NCBI RefSeq assembly: GCF_001642995.1
Contig: NZ_LOHS01000050.1
Span: forward strand, 1 to 64,000
Length of the DNA stretch: 64,000 bases
Direction of reading: 5' to 3'
DNA from: Streptomyces jeddahensis
GTDB taxonomy: Bacteria > Actinomycetota > Actinomycetes > Streptomycetales > Streptomycetaceae
Below the pieces are notes generated by a model, which saw only the letters and a program-made list of their open reading frames with translations, made no database searches and was not told the origin of the DNA. Shown in pieces: positions 42,531 through 50,581 of the stretch (positions are counted from its first letter, which is position 1; each line of letters opens with the position of its first letter). Position numbers and translations under genes: made by a program.

Positions 42531-43388
42531 GTGGCGTCCAATGTCAATCCCACCGTCAGGCGACGCCGGCTGGGACAGGAGCTGCGCCGGCTCCGAGAAC
42601 AGAAGGGCATGACCGCCGAAGAGGTCGCGGAGCGGCTGCTGGTGTCGCAGTCGAAGATCAGCCGCCTCGAGAACGGCCGCCGCTCCATCAGCCAGCGCGA
42701 TGTCCGCGACCTGTGCGGTGTGTACGAGGTCGAGGACCACCGCATAGTCGACTCGCTGATGCAGATGGCCAAGGACTCGCGCCAGCAGGGCTGGTGGCAC
42801 TCCTTCGGCGACATCCCCTACAGCGTCTACATCGGCCTGGAGACGGACGCGGCGTCCCTGCGCGTGTACGACCCGCAGGTCGTGCCGGGCCTGCTCCAGA
42901 CCCGGCCGTACGCGGAGGCGCTGATCGCCGGCGCGCTGCCGGAGACCGCGCCCACCGACATCGACAAGCGCGTCCAGGTGCGGATGCGCCGTCAGGAGCG
43001 GATCTCCTCGCCGAGCAACCCGCTGCGGCTGTGGACCGTGCTGGACGAGGCGGCGCTGCGCCGGGTCGTCGGCAGTCGCAACGTGATGCGCGACCAGCTC
43101 GAGCACCTCGTGGAGCAGTCACAGCTGCCGCATGTCACGGTGCAGGTCATCCCGTTCGACATGGGCGCTCACCCGGGCCTCAACGGCCAGTACGCCATCC
43201 TCGAGTTCCCCGACGCGGCCGACTCGAGCGTGGTCTACATCGAGGGCGTCACCAGCGACCTGTACCTGGAGAAGGCGAACGACGTCCATAAGTACAGCGT
43301 CATGTACGAACATCTGCGGGCGCAGGCGCTGAACGTGGAGCAGTCGCGGCAATTCATTGCGAAGATCGCCAAGGATTACGCCAGCTGA
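42531..43388 (+). CDS. XRE-family regulator with DUF5753 domain
   Basis: 285 aa. HTH at 14-70: LGQELRRLREQKGMTAEEVA, ERLLVSQSKISRLENGRRSI. DUF5753 signature VVPGLLQTRPYAEALIAG, then HVTVQVIPFDMGAHPGLNGQ and YAILEFPD. GTG start after GGAGG. It is more acidic and better conserved-looking than the other XRE protein at 25 kb and is separated from its DUF397 gene by 277 bp rather than overlapping. Probable developmental or secondary-metabolism regulator. Confidence 0.9.
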   Translation: MASNVNPTVRRRRLGQELRRLREQKGMTAEEVAERLLVSQSKISRLENGRRSISQRDVRDLCGVYEVEDHRIVDSLMQMAKDSRQQGWWHSFGDIPYSVYIGLETDAASLRVYDPQVVPGLLQTRPYAEALIAGALPETAPTDIDKRVQVRMRRQERISSPSNPLRLWTVLDEAALRRVVGSRNVMRDQLEHLVEQSQLPHVTVQVIPFDMGAHPGLNGQYAILEFPDAADSSVVYIEGVTSDLYLEKANDVHKYSVMYEHLRAQALNVEQSRQFIAKIAKDYAS

Positions 43389-43665
43389 CGAAAAGCCCCT
43401 AAGAGTCCCGAAGAGGACATGGATCCGCCCGAAACGGGGAGGTGCCGGACAGTACACCTTCGCCACATCAGGGCGGAAGCCTCCAGTGGAATATGCCATC
43501 CGGTCGAGTGAATGGCAGCTTCGGCCCCGGATGTTGGCGGGTAGCGTCGATCACGCCATCGTGCAAGAACGTTGGCGCATACCGCACAGTCCAGAGGGCG
43601 TTGGTCTCGTCCAGCATCCTCACGGCACTGCGGGAGCAACTCGACAACTGGCAACCGGAGCAAAC

Positions 43666-43875
43666 ATGGCAATTCAGCAGGGCGCCACGGATACGTGGGT
43701 CAAGTCCTCGTACTCCACGGGAAACGGCGCATGCGTCGAGGTCAAGTCCCCGGTTCTGCACGCGATCGCCGTGCGGGACTCCAAGGTTCCCGAAGGCCCC
43801 GCCCTGGGCTTCGCGCCTGACTCCTGGAACACGTTCGTGTCCGAGGTGAACCGGGGAGCCTTCGACCTCGGCTGA
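43666..43875 (+). CDS. DUF397 protein
   Basis: 69 aa with one motif WVKSSYSTGNGACVEVKSPV, then IAVRDSKVPEGPALGFAPDS and WNTFVSEVNRGAF: full-length, canonical DUF397. ATG at 43666 has GGAG at 8 nt; longer reading upstream is not family-like. Partner of the XRE-DUF5753 gene to the left, but with its own 277-bp leader, so it may be regulated separately, unlike the pair at 25-26 kb. Confidence 0.88.
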   Translation: MAIQQGATDTWVKSSYSTGNGACVEVKSPVLHAIAVRDSKVPEGPALGFAPDSWNTFVSEVNRGAFDLG

Positions 43876-44025
43876 TTCCTCCATTGCCTTAAGGGCATGG
43901 GAGGTACCCACATCGCACACACCGGAACACAGGAACGACCGACAACTGCACAGCACCACCCGACAGCCCTCTCGACTGGCCCGCCGTCCCGGCCGAGGGG
44001 GCGCTCCCCTTTTCAGGACCAGCGA

Positions 44026-44901
44026 TCAGCGCAAGCTGTCCACGTACTTGTCCGTCCCCGGCACCGTCGGAATGAACGGCGCCACCAACTCCACCTGGCC
44101 CAGCCCCGACTCGGCCACCTCGGCACCGAGCCCCCTGAAGTGCTCCTCCCAGCACTCCCTCGGGTCCGACTCCAGGAACCACAGCAGCGTCAGCCGCGTG
44201 TCGACGCCCTCCACCTGCTTCACGTACGTCATCCGGTCGCCCGGCAGCGGCGTCGGGCGGAAGACCGTGACCATCGCGGCCGGTGAGCCCGCCAGCCGGT
44301 TCGGCAGATGGCGCGACCTCAGCCACTCCAGCAACTCCGCCCGCCGCCCCGGCCCTTCCGTGTCGATGACCTCCACGACCAGCCCGGCATACGGGTGGTC
44401 GAGTGCATGGAAGTCACGCGGGCCGGCCGCACCGTCCCGGTAGACCGTCGCCTCGTGGTCCTGGAACGCCGTGAAGACGTGCGTGCGCTCCCGGTAGACC
44501 CGGCCGTCCCTGTTCAGGCGCTTGTTGATGCCGACGGTCCACTTCATGTGCTCGTCGTAGCGGCCCTCGGTGACCCAGTACACCGAGATGTAGCAGCCCG
44601 CGGTCACCGGCTCGGCGACCGCCGACTTCTCCGGGTAGCGCAGGAGCTGCAGATCACGCGTGGCGACCCAGCGGCGGCCGGCGTACATCCAGGGCATCGC
44701 CATCGCGCCCGCGTAGAAGTGGTCGTCCTCGTACCAGCGGTTGTAGGCGTACTCGTGACCCGGGTGCGGTTCCACCATGGTGATCAGGGCGTGGCCGGGG
44801 TGCACGCCGTACGGCCCTACGGCGGCCAGCTCCGCGTACACCTCGCTGCCTGTGCCCGCGATCGCCTCTGCGGCGGTGCCTGCGGCCGACTCCTCGTTCA
44901 T
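44026..44901 (-). CDS. Dimeric alpha-beta barrel (EthD-like) protein
   Basis: 291 aa. Two ferredoxin-like halves: first HEYAYNRWYEDDHFYAGAMA then MPWMYAGRRWVATRDLQLLR; second RAELLEWLRSRHLPNRLAGS then AAMVTVFRPTPLPGDRMTYV. N-x-W-Y-x-x-x-H is typical of EthD/DABB proteins that assist or catalyse transformations of aromatic or terpenoid intermediates. ATG at 44901 behind AGGGGAC. Divergent from an SDR gene with a 17-bp palindrome between them that recurs in the catabolic operon at 62.6 kb. Confidence 0.75.
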   Translation of the reverse strand: MNEESAAGTAAEAIAGTGSEVYAELAAVGPYGVHPGHALITMVEPHPGHEYAYNRWYEDDHFYAGAMAMPWMYAGRRWVATRDLQLLRYPEKSAVAEPVTAGCYISVYWVTEGRYDEHMKWTVGINKRLNRDGRVYRERTHVFTAFQDHEATVYRDGAAGPRDFHALDHPYAGLVVEVIDTEGPGRRAELLEWLRSRHLPNRLAGSPAAMVTVFRPTPLPGDRMTYVKQVEGVDTRLTLLWFLESDPRECWEEHFRGLGAEVAESGLGQVELVAPFIPTVPGTDKYVDSLR

Positions 44902-44952
44902 GGCTGTCCCCTTCCTTCCTCCGCCGGACGCCCCTAACCTGACCCCCGCCAC

Positions 44953-44969
44953 TCTGACGTCCCGTCAGA
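44953..44969. promoter_or_regulatory. 17-bp palindromic operator, site 1
   Basis: TCTGACG TCC CGTCAGA, perfect 7-bp arms, 51 bp from the DABB gene start and 27 bp from the SDR start, so placed to control both. Closely matches 62569-62585 and 62631-62647. Typical size and spacing for a TetR-family repressor. Confidence 0.7.
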
Positions 44970-44995
44970 AAATCCACCAGACCCCGGAGGCGCAT

Positions 44996-45778
44996 GTGTT
45001 GCTTGAGGGGAAGACCGTCATCGTTTCGGGCGTCGGCGCCGGGCTCGGGCACCGCGTCGCCGCGGCCGTCGTACGCGATGGGGGCAATGCCGTGCTCGGG
45101 GCGCGCACCGAAGCGCATCTCGCCAAGGCCGCGGCCGAGATCGATCCGGACGGCACCCACACCGCGTATCTGCCGACCGACATCAAGGACGAGGGGCAGT
45201 GTGTGGCGCTCGCGGCGCTCGCGCAGGAGCGGTTCGGGCGGATCGACGCGGTGGTCCATGTCGCGGCATGGGACAGCTACTTCGGAGGTCTCGAGGACGC
45301 GGACTTCGCCACCTGGCAGGAGGTCCTGGACGTGAACCTGCTCGGGACGCTGCGGATGACGCGGGCGTGCCTGCCGGCCCTGAAGGAGCGCGGCGGGTCG
45401 GTCGTCATCATCGGTACGCAGTCGTCGGTGGCCGCACCGTCGCAGGTGCGGCAGGCGGCGTACGCGGCGTCCAAGGGCGCGCTGACATCGGCGATGTACT
45501 CGCTGGCGCGCGAACTCGGCCCGCACCGGATCAGGGTCAACACGGTGCTGCCCGGCTGGATGTGGGGCCCGCCGGTCGAGGCGTACGTGCGCATCACGGC
45601 CCAGAGCCACGACGTGCCCGAGGCCGAGGTGCTGCGGCGGCTCACCGGCAGGATGGCGCTGCCCGAGCTGGCCACGGACGGGGATGTGGCGGACGCCGCG
45701 GTGTTCCTGGCGTCCGACCGCGCGCGGGCGATCACCGGTCAGTCGCTGCTCGTGAACGCCGGGGAACTCATGCGGTAG
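44996..45778 (+). CDS. Short-chain dehydrogenase/reductase
   Basis: 260 aa. Cofactor loop VSGVGAGLGHRVAAAVV (G-x-x-x-G-x-G), NAD-type LGARTEAHLA, catalytic Ser in IIGTQSSVAAP, Tyr/Lys in QAAYAASKGALTSAM, C-terminal ARAITGQSLLVNAGELM. GTG at 44996 lies 6 nt after CGGAGG and gives normal length; the frame is open much further upstream but only through non-family sequence. Oxidises an unknown alcohol; regulated with the divergent DABB gene and, by shared operator, with the 58-63 kb operon. Confidence 0.88.
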   Translation: MLLEGKTVIVSGVGAGLGHRVAAAVVRDGGNAVLGARTEAHLAKAAAEIDPDGTHTAYLPTDIKDEGQCVALAALAQERFGRIDAVVHVAAWDSYFGGLEDADFATWQEVLDVNLLGTLRMTRACLPALKERGGSVVIIGTQSSVAAPSQVRQAAYAASKGALTSAMYSLARELGPHRIRVNTVLPGWMWGPPVEAYVRITAQSHDVPEAEVLRRLTGRMALPELATDGDVADAAVFLASDRARAITGQSLLVNAGELMR

Positions 45779-46127
45779 CGCAAGGCGTTCGCGTCACCTC
45801 CTTCCCTCCCGGCCGCACGGAACCCGCATCCCGCGCGGTCGTACGTCTGTGCCCTCGTAGCCCTTGCAACTGCGCGGCGCCTGACGAAGCGCCCGCTCAT
45901 GGTGTGCGTCCCGTCGCGCACACGACAACGCTTCGATGGGTCAAGAACAGGCAAAATGGTTCGGCTTACTGTTCCTTGTTCACGTCCATGACCGAAATGC
46001 CGTCTTGACCGGTCCGTCGGACCGGGAGTTGAATCCCCAAGTCCCCAACTCCCGCACGGGGGCGCCCGCTGAACGGACGTACTGACGAAGAGCCGCAACG
46101 TTCACAAGGCGGACCCCTGGAGGGGAC
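45779..46127. other. Leader region of the symporter gene
   Basis: 349 bases without a gene. Contains overlapping inverted repeats at 46009-46053 (listed separately). AT content rises around 45950-45980, consistent with a promoter there. Confidence 0.5.
46009..46053 (+). promoter_or_regulatory. Overlapping hairpins upstream of symporter
   Basis: CCGGTCCG T CGGACCGG (46009-46025) shares its last bases with a second hairpin GGGAGTTG (46024-46031) / CAACTCCC (46046-46053). The two stems overlap by two bases and so may be mutually exclusive, as in attenuators; alternatively the first is an operator. The symporter ATG follows 75 nt later. Confidence 0.45.
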
Positions 46128-47693
46128 ATGAACGGTCTCGACTGGGCCGTGCTCATCGGCTACTTCGGCGTGATGATCGCGATCGGGCTGTGGTCGCACA
46201 AACGCGTAGACAACGTCAGCGACTTCTTCACGGCCGGCGGGAAGATGCCGTGGTGGCTGTCCGGCATCTCCCACCACATGTCCGGCTACAGCGCCGTGAT
46301 GTTCACCGGCTTCGCCGGTATCGCCTACCAGTACGGCGTCACGTCGTTCGTCACCTGGTCCTTCCCCATCGCCATCGGCATCGCGATCGGCGCCCGGCTG
46401 TTCGCGCCCCGGCTCAACCGGCTGCGGTCCAAGCTCGGGGTCGCCTCGCCGCTGGAGTACCTCAAGGACCGCTACAACATCGCCACGCAGCAGGCGCTCG
46501 CCTGGTCCGGCGTGCTGCTGAAGATCGTGGACGTGGGTGCCAAGTGGGCCGCGATCGCGACCCTGCTGTCCATCTACACGGGCATGTCCATCACGCAGGG
46601 GATCTTCATCACGGGCATCATCACCGGCATCTACTGCACGGTCGGCGGCCTGTGGGCCGATGCGCTGACCGAGATGGGGCAGTTCGTCATCCAGTTCTTC
46701 GCCGGTATCGCGATGCTGGTGGCGGTGCTCGTGGAGCTGGACGGCGTCTCCACCTTCTGGACCATCTGGGACAAGCTGCCCGAGGGGCACGGGGAGCCGA
46801 CGGCCGGTCCGTACACGGTGACGTTCTTCGTCGCGATCACCTTCATCAAGACTTTCGAGTACAGCGGCGGCATGTGGAACCAGGCCCAGCGCTACATGGC
46901 CACCGCATCGGCCCGTGAGGCGACCCGGTCCGCGCTCCTCTCCGCGGCTCTGTGGCTCGTCTGGCCGCTGGTCCTGTTCTTCCCGATGTGGTGCGCCCCG
47001 CTGCTGGTCGAGGCCCAGAAGCCGGACGCGTCCGACGCCTACGCGCTGATGACCGAGCAGCTGCTGCCGCACGGCCTGCTGGGGCTGGTCATCGTCGGAT
47101 TCTTCTCGCACACGATGGCCATGTGCTCGTCCGACGCCAACGCCATCTCCGCCGTCTTCACCCGGGACATCGCCCCCGCGCTGGCGAAGAGGGCGCGCAC
47201 CTGGTCCGAGAAGGCCGGCCTGATGGCCGCCCGCTGGTCGACGATCACCTTCCTGCTGCTGTCGATGGCGATCGCGACGCAGGTCAACTCGCCCACGTTC
47301 AAGGACATCATCACCGTCGTGCTGAAGTGGGTCGCCGGACTGATGGGACCGATCGCGATCCCGTTCATGCTCGGCATGCTGCGGCCGTTCCGCAGGTCGG
47401 GCCCGACGGCCGCACTGACCAGCTGGGCCGCGGGTCTGCTCGCGTTCTTCCTCATCAACTACAACCTGGACTTCTCCCAGCGGGAGGGCGTGCCGCTGCA
47501 GTACCAGGTGTCCGTGCCGCTGGCGATCTCGCTCGTCCTGTACATCGTGATCGGTTTCGTGAAGCCCGAGAACACACCCGAGCGCGACGCGATCATCGAC
47601 CGCATCGATGTGGACGGCGACTCGGCGGCCGCGGCGGTTCCGGCGCCCGCGGGTCCGGTGGAGGACCAGATGGGGGCGCGCGCGAAGGACTGA
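46128..47693 (+). CDS. Sodium:solute symporter (SSF family)
   Basis: 521 aa, about 13 TM helices. MNGLDWAVLIGYFGVMIAIG opens TM1; the SSF hallmark region DNVSDFFTAGGKMPWWLSGI between TM1 and TM2 and GISHHMSGYSAVMFTGFAGI follow. The region FIKTFEYSGGMWNQAQRYMA resembles sugar/solute-recognising members. The C-terminus is a cytoplasmic Ala/Pro/Asp tail. Likely sodium-driven uptake of a sugar or carboxylate; substrate unknown. ATG after GGAGGGGAC. Converges closely (20 bp) with the ADP-ribosylglycohydrolase-like gene. Confidence 0.9.
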   Translation: MNGLDWAVLIGYFGVMIAIGLWSHKRVDNVSDFFTAGGKMPWWLSGISHHMSGYSAVMFTGFAGIAYQYGVTSFVTWSFPIAIGIAIGARLFAPRLNRLRSKLGVASPLEYLKDRYNIATQQALAWSGVLLKIVDVGAKWAAIATLLSIYTGMSITQGIFITGIITGIYCTVGGLWADALTEMGQFVIQFFAGIAMLVAVLVELDGVSTFWTIWDKLPEGHGEPTAGPYTVTFFVAITFIKTFEYSGGMWNQAQRYMATASAREATRSALLSAALWLVWPLVLFFPMWCAPLLVEAQKPDASDAYALMTEQLLPHGLLGLVIVGFFSHTMAMCSSDANAISAVFTRDIAPALAKRARTWSEKAGLMAARWSTITFLLLSMAIATQVNSPTFKDIITVVLKWVAGLMGPIAIPFMLGMLRPFRRSGPTAALTSWAAGLLAFFLINYNLDFSQREGVPLQYQVSVPLAISLVLYIVIGFVKPENTPERDAIIDRIDVDGDSAAAAVPAPAGPVEDQMGARAKD

Positions 47694-47713
47694 GGGGGTG
47701 CGGGGCCGCGCGC

Positions 47714-48832
47714 TCAGCCGCGCGGATACCGCGCCAGCCAACCGGGAGACGACCCGGCAGGCCCGTGCAGGGCGGGCCCCTGGGTCATCTCCATCGCGAA
47801 GTCGTCGGCGAGTTCGAGAAGCGTCGGACGGCCCTCCAGCTCGGCGAGCCAGCCGGGCGGGAGGGCCGTCTCGCCGTGCAGGGCGCCCAGCAGCCCGCCG
47901 GTCAGCCCGGCCACGGCGCGTGAGTCGCCGCCGTGGTTGACGGCCAGGCACAGCCCGTGCCGTATGTCCTCGGCGACGAGCGCGCAGTAGACGGCGGCCG
48001 CGAGCGTGCCGTCCGCCGTACCGGGCGGGCCTGCCAGCTCCTCCACGCGCGCGGGCGTGGGCATGCCCTGCCGCACCGCGCCCAGGGCGTGCTGCAGCCC
48101 GTCGGTGACGGGCTGGTGATCCGGCCGGGCGGCGAGGAGGGAGAGGGCCCGCTGCACGGCGGCGTCGAGGGTCTCACCGCGGGCCAGCGCATGCACGATC
48201 ACCGCGTACGCGCCCGCCGACAGATACGCGGCGGGGTGGCCGTGCGTCTGGACGGCGCACTCGAGGGCGAGCTGTGCGACGAGCCCCGGTTCCCAGCCGA
48301 CGAGCAGGCCGAAGGGCGCGGACCGGAGGGCGGCCTCGGCGCCCCGTTCCGCGGGGTTCTTCGGCGTCTCGAGGGTGCCCATGATGTCGTCGCCCAAGCC
48401 GGTGAGGCAGGCGCGGGACGGGTCGCGGCGAGCGTAGAGCCACTCCTCGCGGGCCAGCCAGCCGTCGTCCTTGCGGCGCTCGTCGGGGCCCCAGTCGCTC
48501 TGCGTCGCGGCCCAGCGGCGGTAGGCGCGGTGCAGGTCGGTCGGCGGATGCCAGGCGCCGGTGTCGCGCCGGACCTGGGCGCGGATGAGCCCGTCCACGG
48601 TGAAGAGGGTGAGCTGCGTCGTCGCGGTGACGGCGCCGCGGCGGCCGTACGCGGGGGCGAGATCGGTGAGGCCTTCCGTGCCGTGCTCGGCACGGATGCC
48701 CTCGAGGGAGAGGCCCGTCACGGGTGCGCCCAGGGCGTCGCCGACGGCGACTCCGAGGAGCGTGCCGCGGACGCGGCTGCGGAAGTCCTGCTGTTCGGCA
48801 CGGCCCCAGACGGCACCGACTGCTGCGCTCAT
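47714..48832 (-). CDS. ADP-ribosylglycohydrolase-like protein, altered metal site
   Basis: 372 aa. Overall ARH/DraG fold is clear: VRGTLLGVAVGDALGAPVTG at the N-terminus, LDDDIMG-like GLGDDIMGTLETPKNP, and NHGGDSRAVAGLTGGLLGAL near the C-terminus. But two metal-ligand motifs differ from active enzymes: T-D-D-T is TATT in VTATTQLTLFT, and G-G-D-S-D-T is GGDSRAV. So hydrolase activity is doubtful and it may be a binding protein. ATG at 48832 after GGAAGGAGGGCC; the longer frame upstream covers repeats and is not coding. Confidence 0.85.
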   Translation of the reverse strand: MSAAVGAVWGRAEQQDFRSRVRGTLLGVAVGDALGAPVTGLSLEGIRAEHGTEGLTDLAPAYGRRGAVTATTQLTLFTVDGLIRAQVRRDTGAWHPPTDLHRAYRRWAATQSDWGPDERRKDDGWLAREEWLYARRDPSRACLTGLGDDIMGTLETPKNPAERGAEAALRSAPFGLLVGWEPGLVAQLALECAVQTHGHPAAYLSAGAYAVIVHALARGETLDAAVQRALSLLAARPDHQPVTDGLQHALGAVRQGMPTPARVEELAGPPGTADGTLAAAVYCALVAEDIRHGLCLAVNHGGDSRAVAGLTGGLLGALHGETALPPGWLAELEGRPTLLELADDFAMEMTQGPALHGPAGSSPGWLARYPRG

Positions 48833-48941
48833 CGGGCCCTCCTTCCTGCCCTCCCGCGTACGGCTGACTGCGCAGCACTGTAATCGAACGAGAATCGGGG
48901 GGTTCAGGTCCTTGATCGGTATCCGGGGCGCCACCGAGCCG

Positions 48942-48985
48942 GGTGGCGCGTACACCACAACCCGGTGGCGCGTACACCACAACCC
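48942..48985. repeat. 22-bp exact tandem duplication
   Basis: GGTGGCGCGTACACCACAAC plus CC occurs twice back to back (48942-48963 and 48964-48985), between the divergent starts at 48832 and 49100. Each unit contains GTGG...CACCAC half-symmetry. A TTGACA hexamer follows at 48996-49001. Could be a duplicated operator. Confidence 0.75.
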
Positions 48986-49099
48986 TTCATCGGTGTTGAC
49001 AGTCAAGGTGAACGACTGCCGTACACAGGCCCAACTGCCGGTGCCCCAAGCGCTGTGCCGCCGGCGAACCGACGTACTGACGCACTGGAGAAGACATCG

Positions 49100-50515
49100 A
49101 TGTCCCAGCCCACCCGACGCCGGGCCGTCGCCCGGTGTGCCGCCGTGGCCGCCCTGCTGACCGCCCCCTGGACGGTGTCCGGCGGTCTCGCCGCACCGGC
49201 CCTGGCCGCCACCGTGTCGACGCCCGTCGTCGACTTCAACGGAGACGGATACGCTGACCTGGCCGTATCCGCGCCCAACGCCACCGTCTCGGGCATGTCC
49301 CAGGCCGGCTACATCTCGGTCGTGTACGGCTCGTCGGCAGGCGCCGACACCGCCCACGCCCAGCTGATCACGCGCGCGACCGCGGGCGTGCCGGGGCATG
49401 TCTCGCAGTACGACGCCTTCGGCCGCAGCACGGCCGCTCGCGACTTCGACGGGGACGGCTACACCGACCTCGCCGTGGGCCACTTCTCAACCCCGGTCGT
49501 GCTCTGGGGCTCCGCACACGGCCTCAGCGGCGGCACCGTACTGACCACAGCCTCCTCCAGACTCGCTGCGGGCGACTTCAACGGCGACGGCTACGGGGAC
49601 CTGGTGACCGACAGCGACGTCGGTCTTGAGGTGTCCTATGGCCCCATCTCCCGCACCGGGGCGCCCGCCTCCACGGACACGCTCCCCTTCGAGGAAGAGG
49701 TAGACCCCCGGGCCATAACCGTGGGCGACATGACGGGTGACGGCGTCGACGACATGGTCACGACCCACAGCTTCGAGGAGATGCAGCACAAGTCCCGCTT
49801 CTGGGCAGGCGGGAAGGACGGCCTCAGCCACACCTTCAAGACCACCGGCTACTACACGGTCGGCGGGGTCATCGCCGATGTGAACAAGGACGGCTACGGC
49901 GACTTCGTGGCCCTCCAGGTCGACCAGGTCTCGGAGATGCGTGCCTACGACGCGGGCGCGATCCGCGTCGTCTACGGCTCGGCATCCGGCCCCTCCACCC
50001 GGACGGTGAAGATCACCCAGAACACGGCGGGCGTCCCCGGCGTGAGCGAAGCGGGTGACAACGAGCTCAACTTCGGCGACCAGTTCGGCTACTCCCTCGC
50101 GGCCGGCGACGTCACCGGCGACGGTTACCCGGACATCGCCGTGGGTGTTCCCGGCGAGGACGTCGGCTCGGTCCGCGACGCGGGCGCCATCGTCCTGCTC
50201 AAGGGCAGCGCGTCGGGCCTCACCGGCAAGGGCGCGCAGGCCTTCAACCAGTCGACGTCCGGCGTCCCCGGCATCTCGGAGAAGGGCGACTACTTCGGCC
50301 GCAGCGTGCACCTCGCCGATGTCAACGCCAACAACCGCGCCGACCTGGCGGTGGGCACACCCTCGGAGGACGGCACCTACGCGGACTCGGGCGCGGTGTG
50401 GGTCCTGCGCGGCTCCAAGGCGGGCCTGACGACCACCAACATCACGTCGTTCGGGCCGCGCGCGCTGGGCGCACCGGAGAAGGAGGCGCGCTTCGGGGAC
50501 AGCATCGCGCGGTAG
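49100..50515 (+). CDS. Secreted FG-GAP/VCBS repeat protein (integrin-like)
   Basis: 471 aa. Sec signal peptide with RRRAVARCAAVAALLTAPWT and a likely cut after ALA-A near residue 37. Then seven Ca-binding FG-GAP blades, each with D-x-(N/D)-G-D-G-Y-x-D-L: DFNGDGYADLAVSAPN, DFDGDGYTDLAVG, DFNGDGYGDLVTD, DMTGDGVDDMV, DVNKDGYGDFVAL, DVTGDGYPDIAVGVPGED and DVNANNRADLAVGTPSED. So an extracellular seven-bladed beta propeller, perhaps adhesive. ATG at 49100; GGAG about 10 nt upstream. Confidence 0.9.
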   Translation: MSQPTRRRAVARCAAVAALLTAPWTVSGGLAAPALAATVSTPVVDFNGDGYADLAVSAPNATVSGMSQAGYISVVYGSSAGADTAHAQLITRATAGVPGHVSQYDAFGRSTAARDFDGDGYTDLAVGHFSTPVVLWGSAHGLSGGTVLTTASSRLAAGDFNGDGYGDLVTDSDVGLEVSYGPISRTGAPASTDTLPFEEEVDPRAITVGDMTGDGVDDMVTTHSFEEMQHKSRFWAGGKDGLSHTFKTTGYYTVGGVIADVNKDGYGDFVALQVDQVSEMRAYDAGAIRVVYGSASGPSTRTVKITQNTAGVPGVSEAGDNELNFGDQFGYSLAAGDVTGDGYPDIAVGVPGEDVGSVRDAGAIVLLKGSASGLTGKGAQAFNQSTSGVPGISEKGDYFGRSVHLADVNANNRADLAVGTPSEDGTYADSGAVWVLRGSKAGLTTTNITSFGPRALGAPEKEARFGDSIAR

Positions 50516-50545
50516 GAGAAGGCCCGCATACGCCTGTCAGCGCTG

Positions 50546-50581
50546 CCAAGGCCCGTCCCGGTGAACCGGGACGGGCCTTGG
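50546..50581. terminator. Bidirectional terminator between convergent genes
   Basis: Perfect 16-bp arms (50546-50561 and 50566-50581) around TGAA, between the FG-GAP stop (50515) and the FbiC stop (50582). Arms begin and end with CCAA/TTGG, giving short T-runs in both directions. Confidence 0.88.
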
